A stretch of DNA of 44,583 bases from positions 1-44,583 of the forward strand of contig SLOU01000086.1 in assembly GCA_007132385.1 (NCBI GenBank). The letters are read 5' to 3'. The position numbers and the translations under genes are program-made. The notes beneath the pieces were generated by a model. The model was given only the letters and a program-made list of their open reading frames with translations. It did no database searches and was not told where the DNA came from. Shown here piece by piece: positions 9,230 through 17,175 of the stretch. This DNA comes from Balneolaceae bacterium. Lineage in GTDB: Bacteria; Bacteroidota; Rhodothermia; Balneolales; Balneolaceae. The stretch's first letter is position 1. Each line of letters starts with the position of its first letter.

Positions 9230-10471
9230 TCAGAGTTCCAGAAACCAAAAGAACGTCTCCTGAAGGTATACTGCAACTGACGAAAGATGTGTGCCGTTTT
9301 GAACGGTTATGAATTCGAGATTACCGGAACCTGCATCCTCCAGATTTTGTGCCGATTGCAGGGCTTCACTATAGGGCAGGATCTCGTCATCCTCGCCGTG
9401 ATAGATCCGCAGAGGAATTTCTACACGAAATGAAGAAAGGTCGTTATCGGACAGGATAGAGCGAAACTCACTTTCCTGGCCGGATACCGTATTACTTGTA
9501 ATAAAATTATTCCGGAAACTGTTCAGCAGCAGATCACTTGTCACGTGGGTAAGCCTCTCTGCGATCTCATTGCCGAAGAACCCTCCCCTGAAAAGCTGAT
9601 CATTAACTATAATATTATCATATGGGCTATTGAGAAAGGACCCAAGCGTACGGTCCGGGAAATAAGTGTTACGGTATGCTTTAAGAAAGTAAACGTAAAA
9701 CGGTGAAAAAGAGAGTTCATCCTGTTCCAAAAGGGTTTCCGCCAGAGCCTCCAGATTGTAGGCCCCTCCTCCGACCGACGCTGCTTTTACTTCAAATCTT
9801 CCTGATGCATCTGCTTCAATGCCGCGCAATAATGCCATGGCCGTAGAAGCTCCCTGAGAGTAACCAGTGACAAAAAGGTCATTGTTCCACAAAATCTCTG
9901 CATCTTCGGTGAGATCCATAGCAGCCAAGAGCATATCGTAGGCAACCACCTCATCAGAAACCGTGATCATATAGGGATGAAAAAGGCTGCTGCTTTCTCC
10001 CCAGCCCAGCAAATCGGGCATCACGGTAATAAATCCTGCAGAGGCCATTACAGGGGCAAAATTGGCCCAAACCATATTGGATTGATCCGGATTATTGAGG
10101 TTCACGTTGGACGGAGCTTCCAATTCATGAAAAATGGTACTTCGATGAAGGCTTACCATCCTGGATGCACCGCTGCGATTCGGCGCCAGTACTACCCCCG
10201 ATGCCTGAACCTGATCACCGACTGGTGTTTCCGTCCTGTAGACAACCCGGTAGACGACCACATCATGAGCCAGAAAAGCCGAAAGCTCGGATGGATAAAT
10301 ATTCGATATCTGATCCGATGTCAGTGTCCCGAGCTCGTTGTACGAAACCAGCCTGTCAAAAAGAACAACATCACCATTGTCCTCTTCAAAGAAATCGCAT
10401 CCGGCAGTCAGTATTAACAATATGGCCAGTAGTAAGTACCGGCATTTCCAGTCGCCGAATTTTCTTTTCAT
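9230..10471 (-). CDS. Lipoprotein alpha/beta hydrolase (secretory-lipase-like)
   Basis: The 413-residue product begins with a lipoprotein signal: basic MKRK, a hydrophobic core and the lipobox LTAGC with Cys25. The mature part is an alpha/beta hydrolase. It has the nucleophile elbow GYSQG with Ser205, an oxyanion-type LHRST segment, the acid-loop candidate YHGEDDEILP and the late His in NGTHLSS. Fungal and bacterial secretory lipases and cutinase-like esterases share this order. The substrate cannot be told from sequence. It lies 31 bases downstream of the interrupted reductase gene on the same strand, so the two may be cotranscribed. Confidence 0.85.
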   Translation of the reverse strand: MKRKFGDWKCRYLLLAILLILTAGCDFFEEDNGDVVLFDRLVSYNELGTLTSDQISNIYPSELSAFLAHDVVVYRVVYRTETPVGDQVQASGVVLAPNRSGASRMVSLHRSTIFHELEAPSNVNLNNPDQSNMVWANFAPVMASAGFITVMPDLLGWGESSSLFHPYMITVSDEVVAYDMLLAAMDLTEDAEILWNNDLFVTGYSQGASTAMALLRGIEADASGRFEVKAASVGGGAYNLEALAETLLEQDELSFSPFYVYFLKAYRNTYFPDRTLGSFLNSPYDNIIVNDQLFRGGFFGNEIAERLTHVTSDLLLNSFRNNFITSNTVSGQESEFRSILSDNDLSSFRVEIPLRIYHGEDDEILPYSEALQSAQNLEDAGSGNLEFITVQNGTHLSSVAVYLQETFFWFLEL

Positions 10472-10502
10472 CAGGGTCTGTTTTTAAATATTGGGGTTGA
10501 TA

Positions 10503-11168
10503 TTATTTTTCAAAAACGAGTCCGTCCGGATCTGCCCCCATGTCCCTGAGCTCTTCCAGTACCAGTTCGTTAAACGGTTTAGGCCCGCATACATAAAAGT
10601 GCAGATCGGTATCATGGATCTGTTTTTCCAGAAAATCACGGTCCATCAATCCATGAGCAAATCCTTGTTTTTTTTCTTCCTAGAGGATATTCACAAAATT
10701 GTCGCCCAGCATCTCCTGAAATTCCTTTTTCAGAATAATATCCTTTTCGGTTTTATTGCCAAAAATCAGCTTGTTTCCTTCCAGTTTTTCTTGCTCACGC
10801 AGATTCCGAAAGATGGAAATAAAAGGTGTCACTCCGGCTCCGCCGGCAAGAAACACTCCCGGACCCTTATACGAAATAGCACCCCATGCTTCTTCGATAA
10901 GCAGGTAATTTCCAAAACCGGTTTTACCCAACTCGCGAGTTACCCCGTTATGATCATCATATATCTTGATAATAAATTCGAGATGTGGATCTTTATTCAG
11001 GGATGTAAACGTAAAGGGCCTTTTCTCATCTCTAAAACCCTCTTTGTCGACCGCGACCATGGTTGCTTGTCCAGGTTTGAATTTATAACCGGTGGGTTTT
11101 TCAGTAATAAATGAAATCACATCGTGTGTTACTTGCTTTGTTGTCAATATTTTCACTTTTTCAGGCAT
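10503..11168 (-). pseudogene. Ferredoxin-NADP reductase-like flavoprotein interrupted by an in-frame amber codon
   Basis: From ATG 11168 the frame encodes an FAD-binding barrel (FKPGQATMVAV, then RPFTFTSL for FAD contact) and the start of an NAD(P)-binding domain (FLAGGAGVTPF). It then meets TAG at 10682-10680, after residue 162 (FVNIL). The same frame continues without interruption for another 58 codons, to TAA at 10505-10503. That part encodes the expected family C-terminus, including YVCGPKPFNE and the final LVFEK. The whole would be about 221 residues, the normal length for small ferredoxin-NADP reductase-like proteins. A single base change (for example TCG to TAG) would explain it. TAG ends three other genes here, so readthrough is not expected. 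Sequencing error is the alternative. Confidence 0.85.
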
Positions 11169-11288
11169 CTTTTCAAACTATTTTCCGTATTAGGGGTTTA
11201 AAATTACAGTGGACCGTATTCAATTGAGTTCATTTCAAGTTGTTTCATTAAACATGAAAACGCCATTGAACATTCGGCTAACAACCAC

Positions 11289-11319
11289 TTACATCAAGCC
11301 TGAAAATAATGTACCTTTG
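11289..11319 (+). promoter_or_regulatory. Candidate Bacteroidota-type promoter for the phosphodiesterase-like gene
   Basis: TACCTTTG at 11312-11319 matches TAnnTTTG exactly and is preceded, 20 bases upstream, by TTA at 11289-11291 in place of TTG. The predicted start near 11324 lies inside the reading frame that opens at 11209. This supports the internal ATG at 11398 as the real start. Confidence 0.4.
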
Positions 11320-11397
11320 TTCAGTATTAAAACTATAGCAATATCTTTTTTAGAAATTCCTGGTCATACTTTGCAAACACGTCATCCGATTATCGAA

Positions 11398-13041
11398 ATG
11401 AGGATTTTTGGTATTGTAAAGAGTATCCTCCCTTTTCTAATGTTACTGATTTTCACAGCAAGCCCTGTGCATTCCCACACAGATACGGATGATGTACCAC
11501 CAAAATTTATTTTGATTCACCTCGACTCAGTTTCTTCCAAAAACCTGCATGCGGAAATAGAAGCCGGCAACCTGCCAAATATCAAGGAGACTTTTTATCC
11601 GGGCGGGATCATTCCGTATGTGATCACCTATTTTCCAAGCAAGACACCTGTTGTAATTTCAAGCCTGCGGGACGGCATATCGCCGGATGAAAGCAGACTC
11701 GTTGGGTGGGCCGGAGTTGACTCTGAAACGGGTAAAACATTTAGTGGTTTTTCATCCTTTAGCCAGATGCTTCTCAGTAAATCCAGGCTTGCGGTAACAA
11801 ATATCCTTTACGGGATCCCGGTCATCGACCGTTTCGCCGGGCTGGCTTTGGCCAACCTCCCGGAAGCCCTGGAAAAATACAGGGTTTTGGAATTTTATTG
11901 GTATGCCGTAGATACATACGGCCATTTTTATGGAGAAGAGCCACATCTGAAAAAACTGCGGGTTTTTGACAAGCATCTTGGAAGGCTCATTCAACGCCTC
12001 GACGATGATGTTAATATTGTGATATATGCTGATCACGGAATGGTATTTGGCGAAGGAGTTGATATTGATAATGATATTAGGGAAATTGCCGGAGACAGAG
12101 TCAAAATTTCTTCCTATCCAAACCTCTATATCAACAAAAAGGAAGAGGCATCTGAAACTGCCCGGATGGTCGTGGAAGAAACCGGAATTGATTTTGCCTT
12201 TTACAAAACAAGTGATCAGAGTGCTGAAGGCATACACCGGGAGGGTACCATGCAATTTTTTTATAGCGAAAACGGAATCAGATATACCTACGAAGAAAGT
12301 GATCCTCTTGGATATTATGAGGCAGGTTATAACGGTGAAGTGCTTTCATTTCAGGAATGGCTTGAACTGACCCACCAACTCAAGTATCCGGTAACTCCGG
12401 TAAAGATATTCAATTTCTTTACCAACCCGAGATCTGGAGACATTATCACTCTGATGGAGCCAGACAAATTTGCTCAATCTAAATACAGCCGCAGCGGCAA
12501 CCACGGTGGATTTACTTATCAGGACCTGACTATCCCGATTCTTTCAACCGGCCCCGATGTCGATGTTCTGCAAGGCCGTCAAACGATGTGGCTTCGAGAT
12601 CTTTTCCACGACATCGAGGGTATCGATTTTGGTTACAAACCCTCGCGTGATGATCACTATCTGGAATGGTGGATGAATTTGGATGATCGGCAAAACTACA
12701 GCCGGGTGTCTCTTTCCCCGTGGTATCGATGGAGAATCGGGGCCGATCTTTCCTATGTTGCAGACCCGTTATCTGTTGATCACTATCAGCTTTGGGGAAA
12801 ATTCGACCTGTTTCGCAGTTATCTAACCCGCTTATGGATCGGTGGTGGTGCCGATTTTAAAAATGGGGAAACCCGTCCGATGGGATTTGTGCGGCATGAA
12901 TTTCGGATTCGAAAATTCCAGGCAAGAAGTACGCTTTCCACAGCGGGAAATCATTCATTTTCCTTGGAGTTTAATGTCTTACCTCCCGTATATCTCCAGG
13001 TGGTAAATTTTAATTCTCTTGGATTGAGGTTACATTTTTAA
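11398..13041 (+). CDS. Exported alkaline-phosphatase-superfamily protein (type I phosphodiesterase/nucleotide pyrophosphatase-like) with beta-rich tail
   Basis: From ATG 11398 the product has 547 residues with a signal peptide (MRIFGIVKSILPFLMLL to VHS). All metal and nucleophile positions of the superfamily are seen: Asp43, Thr83 (KTPVV), Asp172 and His176 (DTYGHFYG), Asp212-His213 (YADHGM) and His369 (NHGGF). It should hydrolyse phosphodiesters or phosphate esters outside the cytoplasm; the substrate is unknown. Residues from about 420 on are rich in alternating aromatic strands and end in RLHF, like an outer-membrane beta-strand segment. The frame is open from 11209, but the first 63 codons lack signal character and overlap a promoter. 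The 3' end overlaps the convergent kinase gene by 32 bases. Confidence 0.85.
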   Translation: MRIFGIVKSILPFLMLLIFTASPVHSHTDTDDVPPKFILIHLDSVSSKNLHAEIEAGNLPNIKETFYPGGIIPYVITYFPSKTPVVISSLRDGISPDESRLVGWAGVDSETGKTFSGFSSFSQMLLSKSRLAVTNILYGIPVIDRFAGLALANLPEALEKYRVLEFYWYAVDTYGHFYGEEPHLKKLRVFDKHLGRLIQRLDDDVNIVIYADHGMVFGEGVDIDNDIREIAGDRVKISSYPNLYINKKEEASETARMVVEETGIDFAFYKTSDQSAEGIHREGTMQFFYSENGIRYTYEESDPLGYYEAGYNGEVLSFQEWLELTHQLKYPVTPVKIFNFFTNPRSGDIITLMEPDKFAQSKYSRSGNHGGFTYQDLTIPILSTGPDVDVLQGRQTMWLRDLFHDIEGIDFGYKPSRDDHYLEWWMNLDDRQNYSRVSLSPWYRWRIGADLSYVADPLSVDHYQLWGKFDLFRSYLTRLWIGGGADFKNGETRPMGFVRHEFRIRKFQARSTLSTAGNHSFSLEFNVLPPVYLQVVNFNSLGLRLHF

Positions 13042-15220
13042 AACCTGTTCCGGCACTTATGTTTTCTGCATCTTCCAGGGCTACGTAAAACGTCGTCCCC
13101 TCCCCGAATGTACTTTCATACCAAATTTTTCCTCTAAGCTGTTCGGCAAACTCCCGGCAAATCGATAAGCCCAGGCCGGTTCCTTTTTCATTTTTTGTGC
13201 CCTGCCGGCTTTTATTAAATGCCTGAAAAATCTCACCCTGTTTTTCTTCCGTGATACCTACGCCTTTGTCCCGTACCGACAAGATTATCCTGCCGGCTTC
13301 TTTTTCGGCATCAACTGTAACAAGGCTGTCGGGATGACTGAATTTCAGTGCATTGGAGATAAGGTTTTGAAGTATGACAAGAATCATATTTTGATCGGCA
13401 ATCACATAAAGATCTTCATCGATCCTGTTATTAATATGGATCTGTTTCTGATCGGCAAGCTGATTGAGCATATCGGTCACCTCCTCCACATTGACATGAA
13501 GATTCACCGGTCTGAAAACCGGCTTTAATCCTTTCATTTGACTCTGAGCCCAACTTAAATAATTTTCAAGGGTTCGGATGCTATACTGCAATTGAAGGTC
13601 CAGTTGACTGATCAAATCCGACATTTCCACTTCTTCAAGATCATCTTCCTGAATAAGCATCACAAGGGATTGCAGTTTCGAAACAGGACTTCTGAGATCA
13701 TGTGCAAGAATGGAAAAAAGTTTATCTTTGGTATGATTCAGTTGTGAAAGTTCTTCTTTTTGATTGTCAACCTGCTCATGAAGCCGTTCGAGTTCTTCAT
13801 TCTGAATTTTTAAATGATATACATGCTCCTTCTTTTTTCTGTAAAAAAAGAAAAAGAAAAAGGCTGCCAGGGCTATTACAAGAAATGAGATTCCAACAGC
13901 ACTGTTTGCTTTTTGCTGGGCATCCAACTTTTCTTCAAGCAATCGGTTTTGTTCGCGCTCGCTCCGCAAATCAAACATGGTTTCATATCTTGCAATAGCT
14001 TCATCGTGCTCTGCACTTTGCAAGCTGTCAGAAAAATCCTTGTGAAGGTTTAAATAGGTAAAAGCTTCCCGGTAATCGCCGGCATCCTCATACGTCATCC
14101 ACAGTCGTTCGAGAACGGCTGATTCCATTTCCGTCGAACTTAACTCTTTGGCAATTTTCAGAGCTTCACGAAAGTGAACTATGGCATCGTCATATTCTCC
14201 GAAGGCTTTTCGCACATCCCCCAAGCCAATATTGTTATAATATTCTCCCTGGATCAGGTTGATTTCCCTCGATTGAATCATCGATTCCTGAAATGCCTCT
14301 TCAGCTTTTTCATACTCTTCCAGGTCCAGGTAGATATTACCCATATTGAAAAGAATCCGGATAGGCGAAGTAATATTGCCCAGCTTCTCGGCTATTTGAA
14401 GGGATTCGTTATAATGGTCGACCGCTTCATCATATTTACCAAGGGACCTTTTCAATATTCCCAGATTATTCAACGCTCTGGATATGTCTGAAGGTGAATT
14501 TGTAATCCGGCTCAGTTCAAGTGATTCAAGAAGGTATCGCTCTGCATTGTCATAGTTTTCAAGCACATGGTAAAGCGTACCGATATTGCTGTATGCAACG
14601 ATTTTTACAGATGTATCGGCACGGCTGTCTGCAATTTCCAGGCTGTTGAAATAATGCTTAAGAGCTGATGAATAATCCCCTAACAAATCATAGACTGCCG
14701 CAACATTTTGTTCAAGAGCAGCTTCAAATTTAAGGTCTTCTTCCCGTTTTGCCCTTTCGAGAAGTTCATGATAAATTCTGAGTGCTTCTTTTGAATTGCC
14801 ATTATACTGATACGCGTTTCCAAGAAGGTTCCCGATTGTAAGACCTGCATCAGTATCTTCATATTTAATGAATATCTCTCTGAGAAGTTCTATGGCTTTG
14901 TTGTAGTACCCCCTGTGAAGATATAACATCCCTTGATAGGCCCTGGCTTGGGCTATGCCTTCCGTATAATTCATTGATTGAGCTTTAGACTCTGTAATCT
15001 GCAAAATTTCCCCGGCGCGGTCCAGGTTGCCCCGTTCAATCAGATCGTGAGCCTGGCTGTTCAACTTGTCAACTTCCTCTGCAGCTTCATCAAAGGATTG
15101 GTGGGTAATTGCCCCTGCAGATTCTGCATCCGTGTCTGAAAATCTGTTATCAGATGAGTATGCAAAAATCGAAAAAGCTGATGTAAAAGCAATAAAAAGA
15201 ATTACCGATAAAGTGCGCAT
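13010..15220 (-). CDS. TPR-containing sensor histidine kinase
   Basis: The 736-residue product has a signal peptide (MRTLSVILFIAFTSAFSIFA). About eight tetratricopeptide repeats follow across residues ~50-400, then a coiled-coil linker, a single membrane helix near 445-465 and a second coiled coil. The HisKA domain carries phospho-acceptor His507 in AHDLRSP. The HATPase domain shows the N box (NLISNALKFSHPD), G1 (DKGVGI) and G2 (GTGLGLS). TPRs are therefore periplasmic and the kinase cytoplasmic. No response regulator gene is adjacent, so it is an orphan kinase; its ligand is unknown. This layout is common in Bacteroidota. Confidence 0.93.
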   Translation of the reverse strand: MRTLSVILFIAFTSAFSIFAYSSDNRFSDTDAESAGAITHQSFDEAAEEVDKLNSQAHDLIERGNLDRAGEILQITESKAQSMNYTEGIAQARAYQGMLYLHRGYYNKAIELLREIFIKYEDTDAGLTIGNLLGNAYQYNGNSKEALRIYHELLERAKREEDLKFEAALEQNVAAVYDLLGDYSSALKHYFNSLEIADSRADTSVKIVAYSNIGTLYHVLENYDNAERYLLESLELSRITNSPSDISRALNNLGILKRSLGKYDEAVDHYNESLQIAEKLGNITSPIRILFNMGNIYLDLEEYEKAEEAFQESMIQSREINLIQGEYYNNIGLGDVRKAFGEYDDAIVHFREALKIAKELSSTEMESAVLERLWMTYEDAGDYREAFTYLNLHKDFSDSLQSAEHDEAIARYETMFDLRSEREQNRLLEEKLDAQQKANSAVGISFLVIALAAFFFFFFYRKKKEHVYHLKIQNEELERLHEQVDNQKEELSQLNHTKDKLFSILAHDLRSPVSKLQSLVMLIQEDDLEEVEMSDLISQLDLQLQYSIRTLENYLSWAQSQMKGLKPVFRPVNLHVNVEEVTDMLNQLADQKQIHINNRIDEDLYVIADQNMILVILQNLISNALKFSHPDSLVTVDAEKEAGRIILSVRDKGVGITEEKQGEIFQAFNKSRQGTKNEKGTGLGLSICREFAEQLRGKIWYESTFGEGTTFYVALEDAENISAGTGFKNVTSIQEN

Positions 15221-15314
15221 AAAGTAACCGTGTTACCGCGGAACCGTCATATAGCGGATGTAGAGTGATCGTCTGTAGGATCTCATTTTTAAATATATGC
15301 AATCAAATAAGCTA

Positions 15315-15336
15315 CCCCGAGGCAGGGCCATCGGGG
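15315..15336. repeat. Single hairpin copy of the dispersed CCCCGA/TCGGGG intergenic repeat
   Basis: CCCCGA (15315-15320) and TCGGGG (15331-15336) form the outer stem, with GGC/GCC pairing inside and an AGG loop. It is nearly identical to the first hairpin of the two longer copies at 32731 and 32966. The second hairpin is missing here, and AATTC follows directly. It lies about 95 bases upstream of the kinase start. Confidence 0.7.
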
Positions 15337-15667
15337 AATTCTTTGATTTATCAGTACTGTTTTAGATGGGAAAACCAGGATTTTTGCCAATCAGGAAAAA
15401 GGTATCTAACCCGATCTTTCACTCATCCCGTATTCTCTTTTCAGTATTTCAACCAATTCAAAAGAGCGCAGCCAAACCGAGATGTTTCACGATTTACTTA
15501 AAAAACGGATACAAGCATATTACCTGCTTTATGCAACCCGCATACCAAAGCCATTTTCTGAACCTGAAAAAGTCAACCTATATACATATTACAGCTTGTA
15601 TCGAGCTCTGGCCTTTCAAAGCTTTTCCCCGGAACATGAGAATTTATCCGGTAAAGGTTTTAATTGT
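15337..15667. other. Intergenic region with no recognised gene
   Basis: This stretch lies between the exported-protein gene (stop at 15668) and the repeat hairpin. Plus-strand frames stay open through it, but their peptides have no domain, signal or sensible composition, and they run antisense into the 15668-16513 gene. I see no RNA gene or terminator. Confidence 0.5.
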
Positions 15668-16513
15668 TCAATTCACCTGTACGTCCATCACTTCAATTCG
15701 CATCTCACCCAATTCACCCTGTTCCAACATTTGTTCAAAACGTTCGAACTGCGGTTGCAGCTGTTCTTCAATCATCTGCCTTTGGGCTTCAGGCATTTGC
15801 TCGAGCTGTTGTTCAAGTTCGCGCATTCCCCGGCGTGCTTCTTCCAAATCTTCCTCTGATATCATCTGGTCCAATCCTTCAATGTCAAAATCCATGACAT
15901 GTGGAATCGGTAATCCTGCATGATCCTGGTATTCCGAAAACCGGATATGGATTGTCATATTCCGGTCTCCCTGTCCTCTCATATCAAATGAAATCCGGTA
16001 CAATAGCAGTTCATCCCGGTCTATCCAGGCGGTTGCCGATTCAGTGTAAAACTCATCCTCGAGTTCATCTTCAGCAAGCTGTTCAGGTCCGCCAAGACTT
16101 TGTAAAAACTCACCATCACTTACATGAACCCGGTATACGGATCTCCCATCATAGGTATCTTCATCAATCGATTCCGAATTACGAATAAACTTTCCCATAG
16201 AGCCATCAAAATAACCGGTCATTTCACCGAGATCGTAATCCAGATCCTCATCAATCGCTTCGAGTATATAGATGCCATCCCGATTTACTTTCTCATAAGC
16301 GGTTGTAGATTCCATCCCTTCAAGCATTCCGGCTGTAGTCTTATTGGTTATCTGAATTCTGTCTATTTGTTGCAGCCATTCAGAGTTTTTTTGATCGACT
16401 CTGTCAGCTAACTGGCTGGCAGACTGCGCAAGTATATTTCCACTGAATAAAAAAACAGAAACCAGAACAGCAATTTTTGCCGTGCTTTGATAAACTCCCT
16501 TACTAATACACAT
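15668..16513 (-). CDS. Exported protein of unknown function (LolA-like outer-membrane lipoprotein-sorting type possible)
   Basis: The 281-residue product starts at ATG 16513, placed 5 bases after AGGAG; a GTG two codons upstream (16519) is poorer. A signal peptide ends at LAQS. The mature protein is strongly acidic and has a central beta-rich region with DGRSVYRVHV, ATAWIDRDELLLYRISF and IHIRFSEY. That pattern resembles the LolA/LppX half-barrel fold of outer-membrane lipoprotein-sorting-like proteins; this is a tentative match. The last ~70 residues are Glu/Gln-rich and should form a coiled coil. It is probably periplasmic. Confidence 0.7.
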   Translation of the reverse strand: MCISKGVYQSTAKIAVLVSVFLFSGNILAQSASQLADRVDQKNSEWLQQIDRIQITNKTTAGMLEGMESTTAYEKVNRDGIYILEAIDEDLDYDLGEMTGYFDGSMGKFIRNSESIDEDTYDGRSVYRVHVSDGEFLQSLGGPEQLAEDELEDEFYTESATAWIDRDELLLYRISFDMRGQGDRNMTIHIRFSEYQDHAGLPIPHVMDFDIEGLDQMISEEDLEEARRGMRELEQQLEQMPEAQRQMIEEQLQPQFERFEQMLEQGELGEMRIEVMDVQVN

Positions 16514-17075
16514 AAACACTCCTCATTTTGGGTTGATGATAATCGGTCTTCGCTGCACTCAGGCAATCGCAGCAGCACTCAGATTTGCTTCTGAATATGA
16601 TTAACTCTGTATTTACTGCAATCGCAAACGTCATTACAGAATGTTAAAATATAAATAAAATCAGTTTAGAATATAGCTGATATTGTAACAATTTGATACA
16701 TTGGATCGTAACAAACATAACAGAGGTAATTTATTTATTTGAAAATATTGAGATCATGCGTACTGCTATTGAGTATTTCATCGAACTCTTACTACTTGCA
16801 CTTCAGGCGTTAAAAGACCTTTTATTATAACCTGTCTGTTATTCTGCCAGGCCTGTGATTGGAATATATGGCTTGTATGTTCATTCATGATACAGGCTGA
16901 TCGCAAAATCAAACAATATCTGAAGTGTGATCATTGAGCTTTATGTATACGGATTGGAAGTGGCTGAGATCTCCAGCCAGAAAAATAACCGAAGGGGTAA
17001 ACGTACTCTACTCTGTATGGGTGCATTGCGACAGACCGATTCTCTGACAAAAGAACTGGTAGAAAATAGAGAAAA
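16514..17075. other. Long AT-rich intergenic region
   Basis: More than 550 bases lie between the divergent exported-protein promoter region and the terminator at 17076. Only one short frame stands out (16756-16830, listed separately). A plus-strand frame from 16927 to 17148 reads straight through the terminator hairpin and looks like chance. An unrecognised small RNA ending at the bidirectional terminator cannot be excluded. Confidence 0.4.
16756..16830 (+). CDS. Possible 24-residue hydrophobic small protein
   Basis: A short frame, ATG to TAA, encodes MRTAIEYFIE followed by a Leu-rich helix LLLLALQALKDLLL. The peptide would be a single amphipathic or membrane helix, in the size range of small membrane proteins or type I toxins. 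No clear ribosome binding site precedes it and no antisense RNA was identified. It could be a chance frame in AT-rich DNA. Confidence 0.2.
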   Translation: MRTAIEYFIELLLLALQALKDLLL

Positions 17076-17117
17076 GAAAAACCCTGTCCGGGATCAACCG
17101 GAACAGGGTTTTTTTAT
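17076..17117. terminator. Bidirectional Rho-independent terminator
   Basis: AACCCTGT (17080-17087) pairs with ACAGGGTT (17103-17110). CCGG/CCGG pairing extends the stem, with one bulged A and a GATCAA loop. An A-run precedes it and a T-run follows, so it can act on both strands. It sits about 60 bases after the stop of the degP-like gene on the minus strand. Confidence 0.85.
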
Positions 17118-17175
17118 AGGGGATATGGTGTTATTACGGTATGTCTAAAACTATATTGTCCATTTTAGGCAGAGT

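Noticed and set aside
10680-10682. TAG as a recoded sense codon (for example pyrrolysine) or a programmed readthrough site
   Set aside because: TAG ends several intact genes in the window, including pcm and the cupin gene, and no recoding element or Pyl gene is visible; a mutation or error is simpler.
10491-11114. A 207-codon plus-strand frame opposite the interrupted reductase gene
   Set aside because: It is antisense to a clear flavoprotein frame; its peptide is Phe/Lys-rich with no family features.
11209-11397. N-terminal extension of the phosphodiesterase-like gene to the start at 11209
   Set aside because: The extra 63 residues are not signal-like, and a promoter box lies inside; the signal peptide begins at 11398.
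15366-15923. A 185-codon plus-strand frame
   Set aside because: It is partly antisense to the exported-protein gene and otherwise spans intergenic DNA; no motif and an implausible composition.
16927-17148. A 73-codon plus-strand frame
   Set aside because: It reads through the terminator hairpin at 17076-17117 and has no ribosome binding site or family match.
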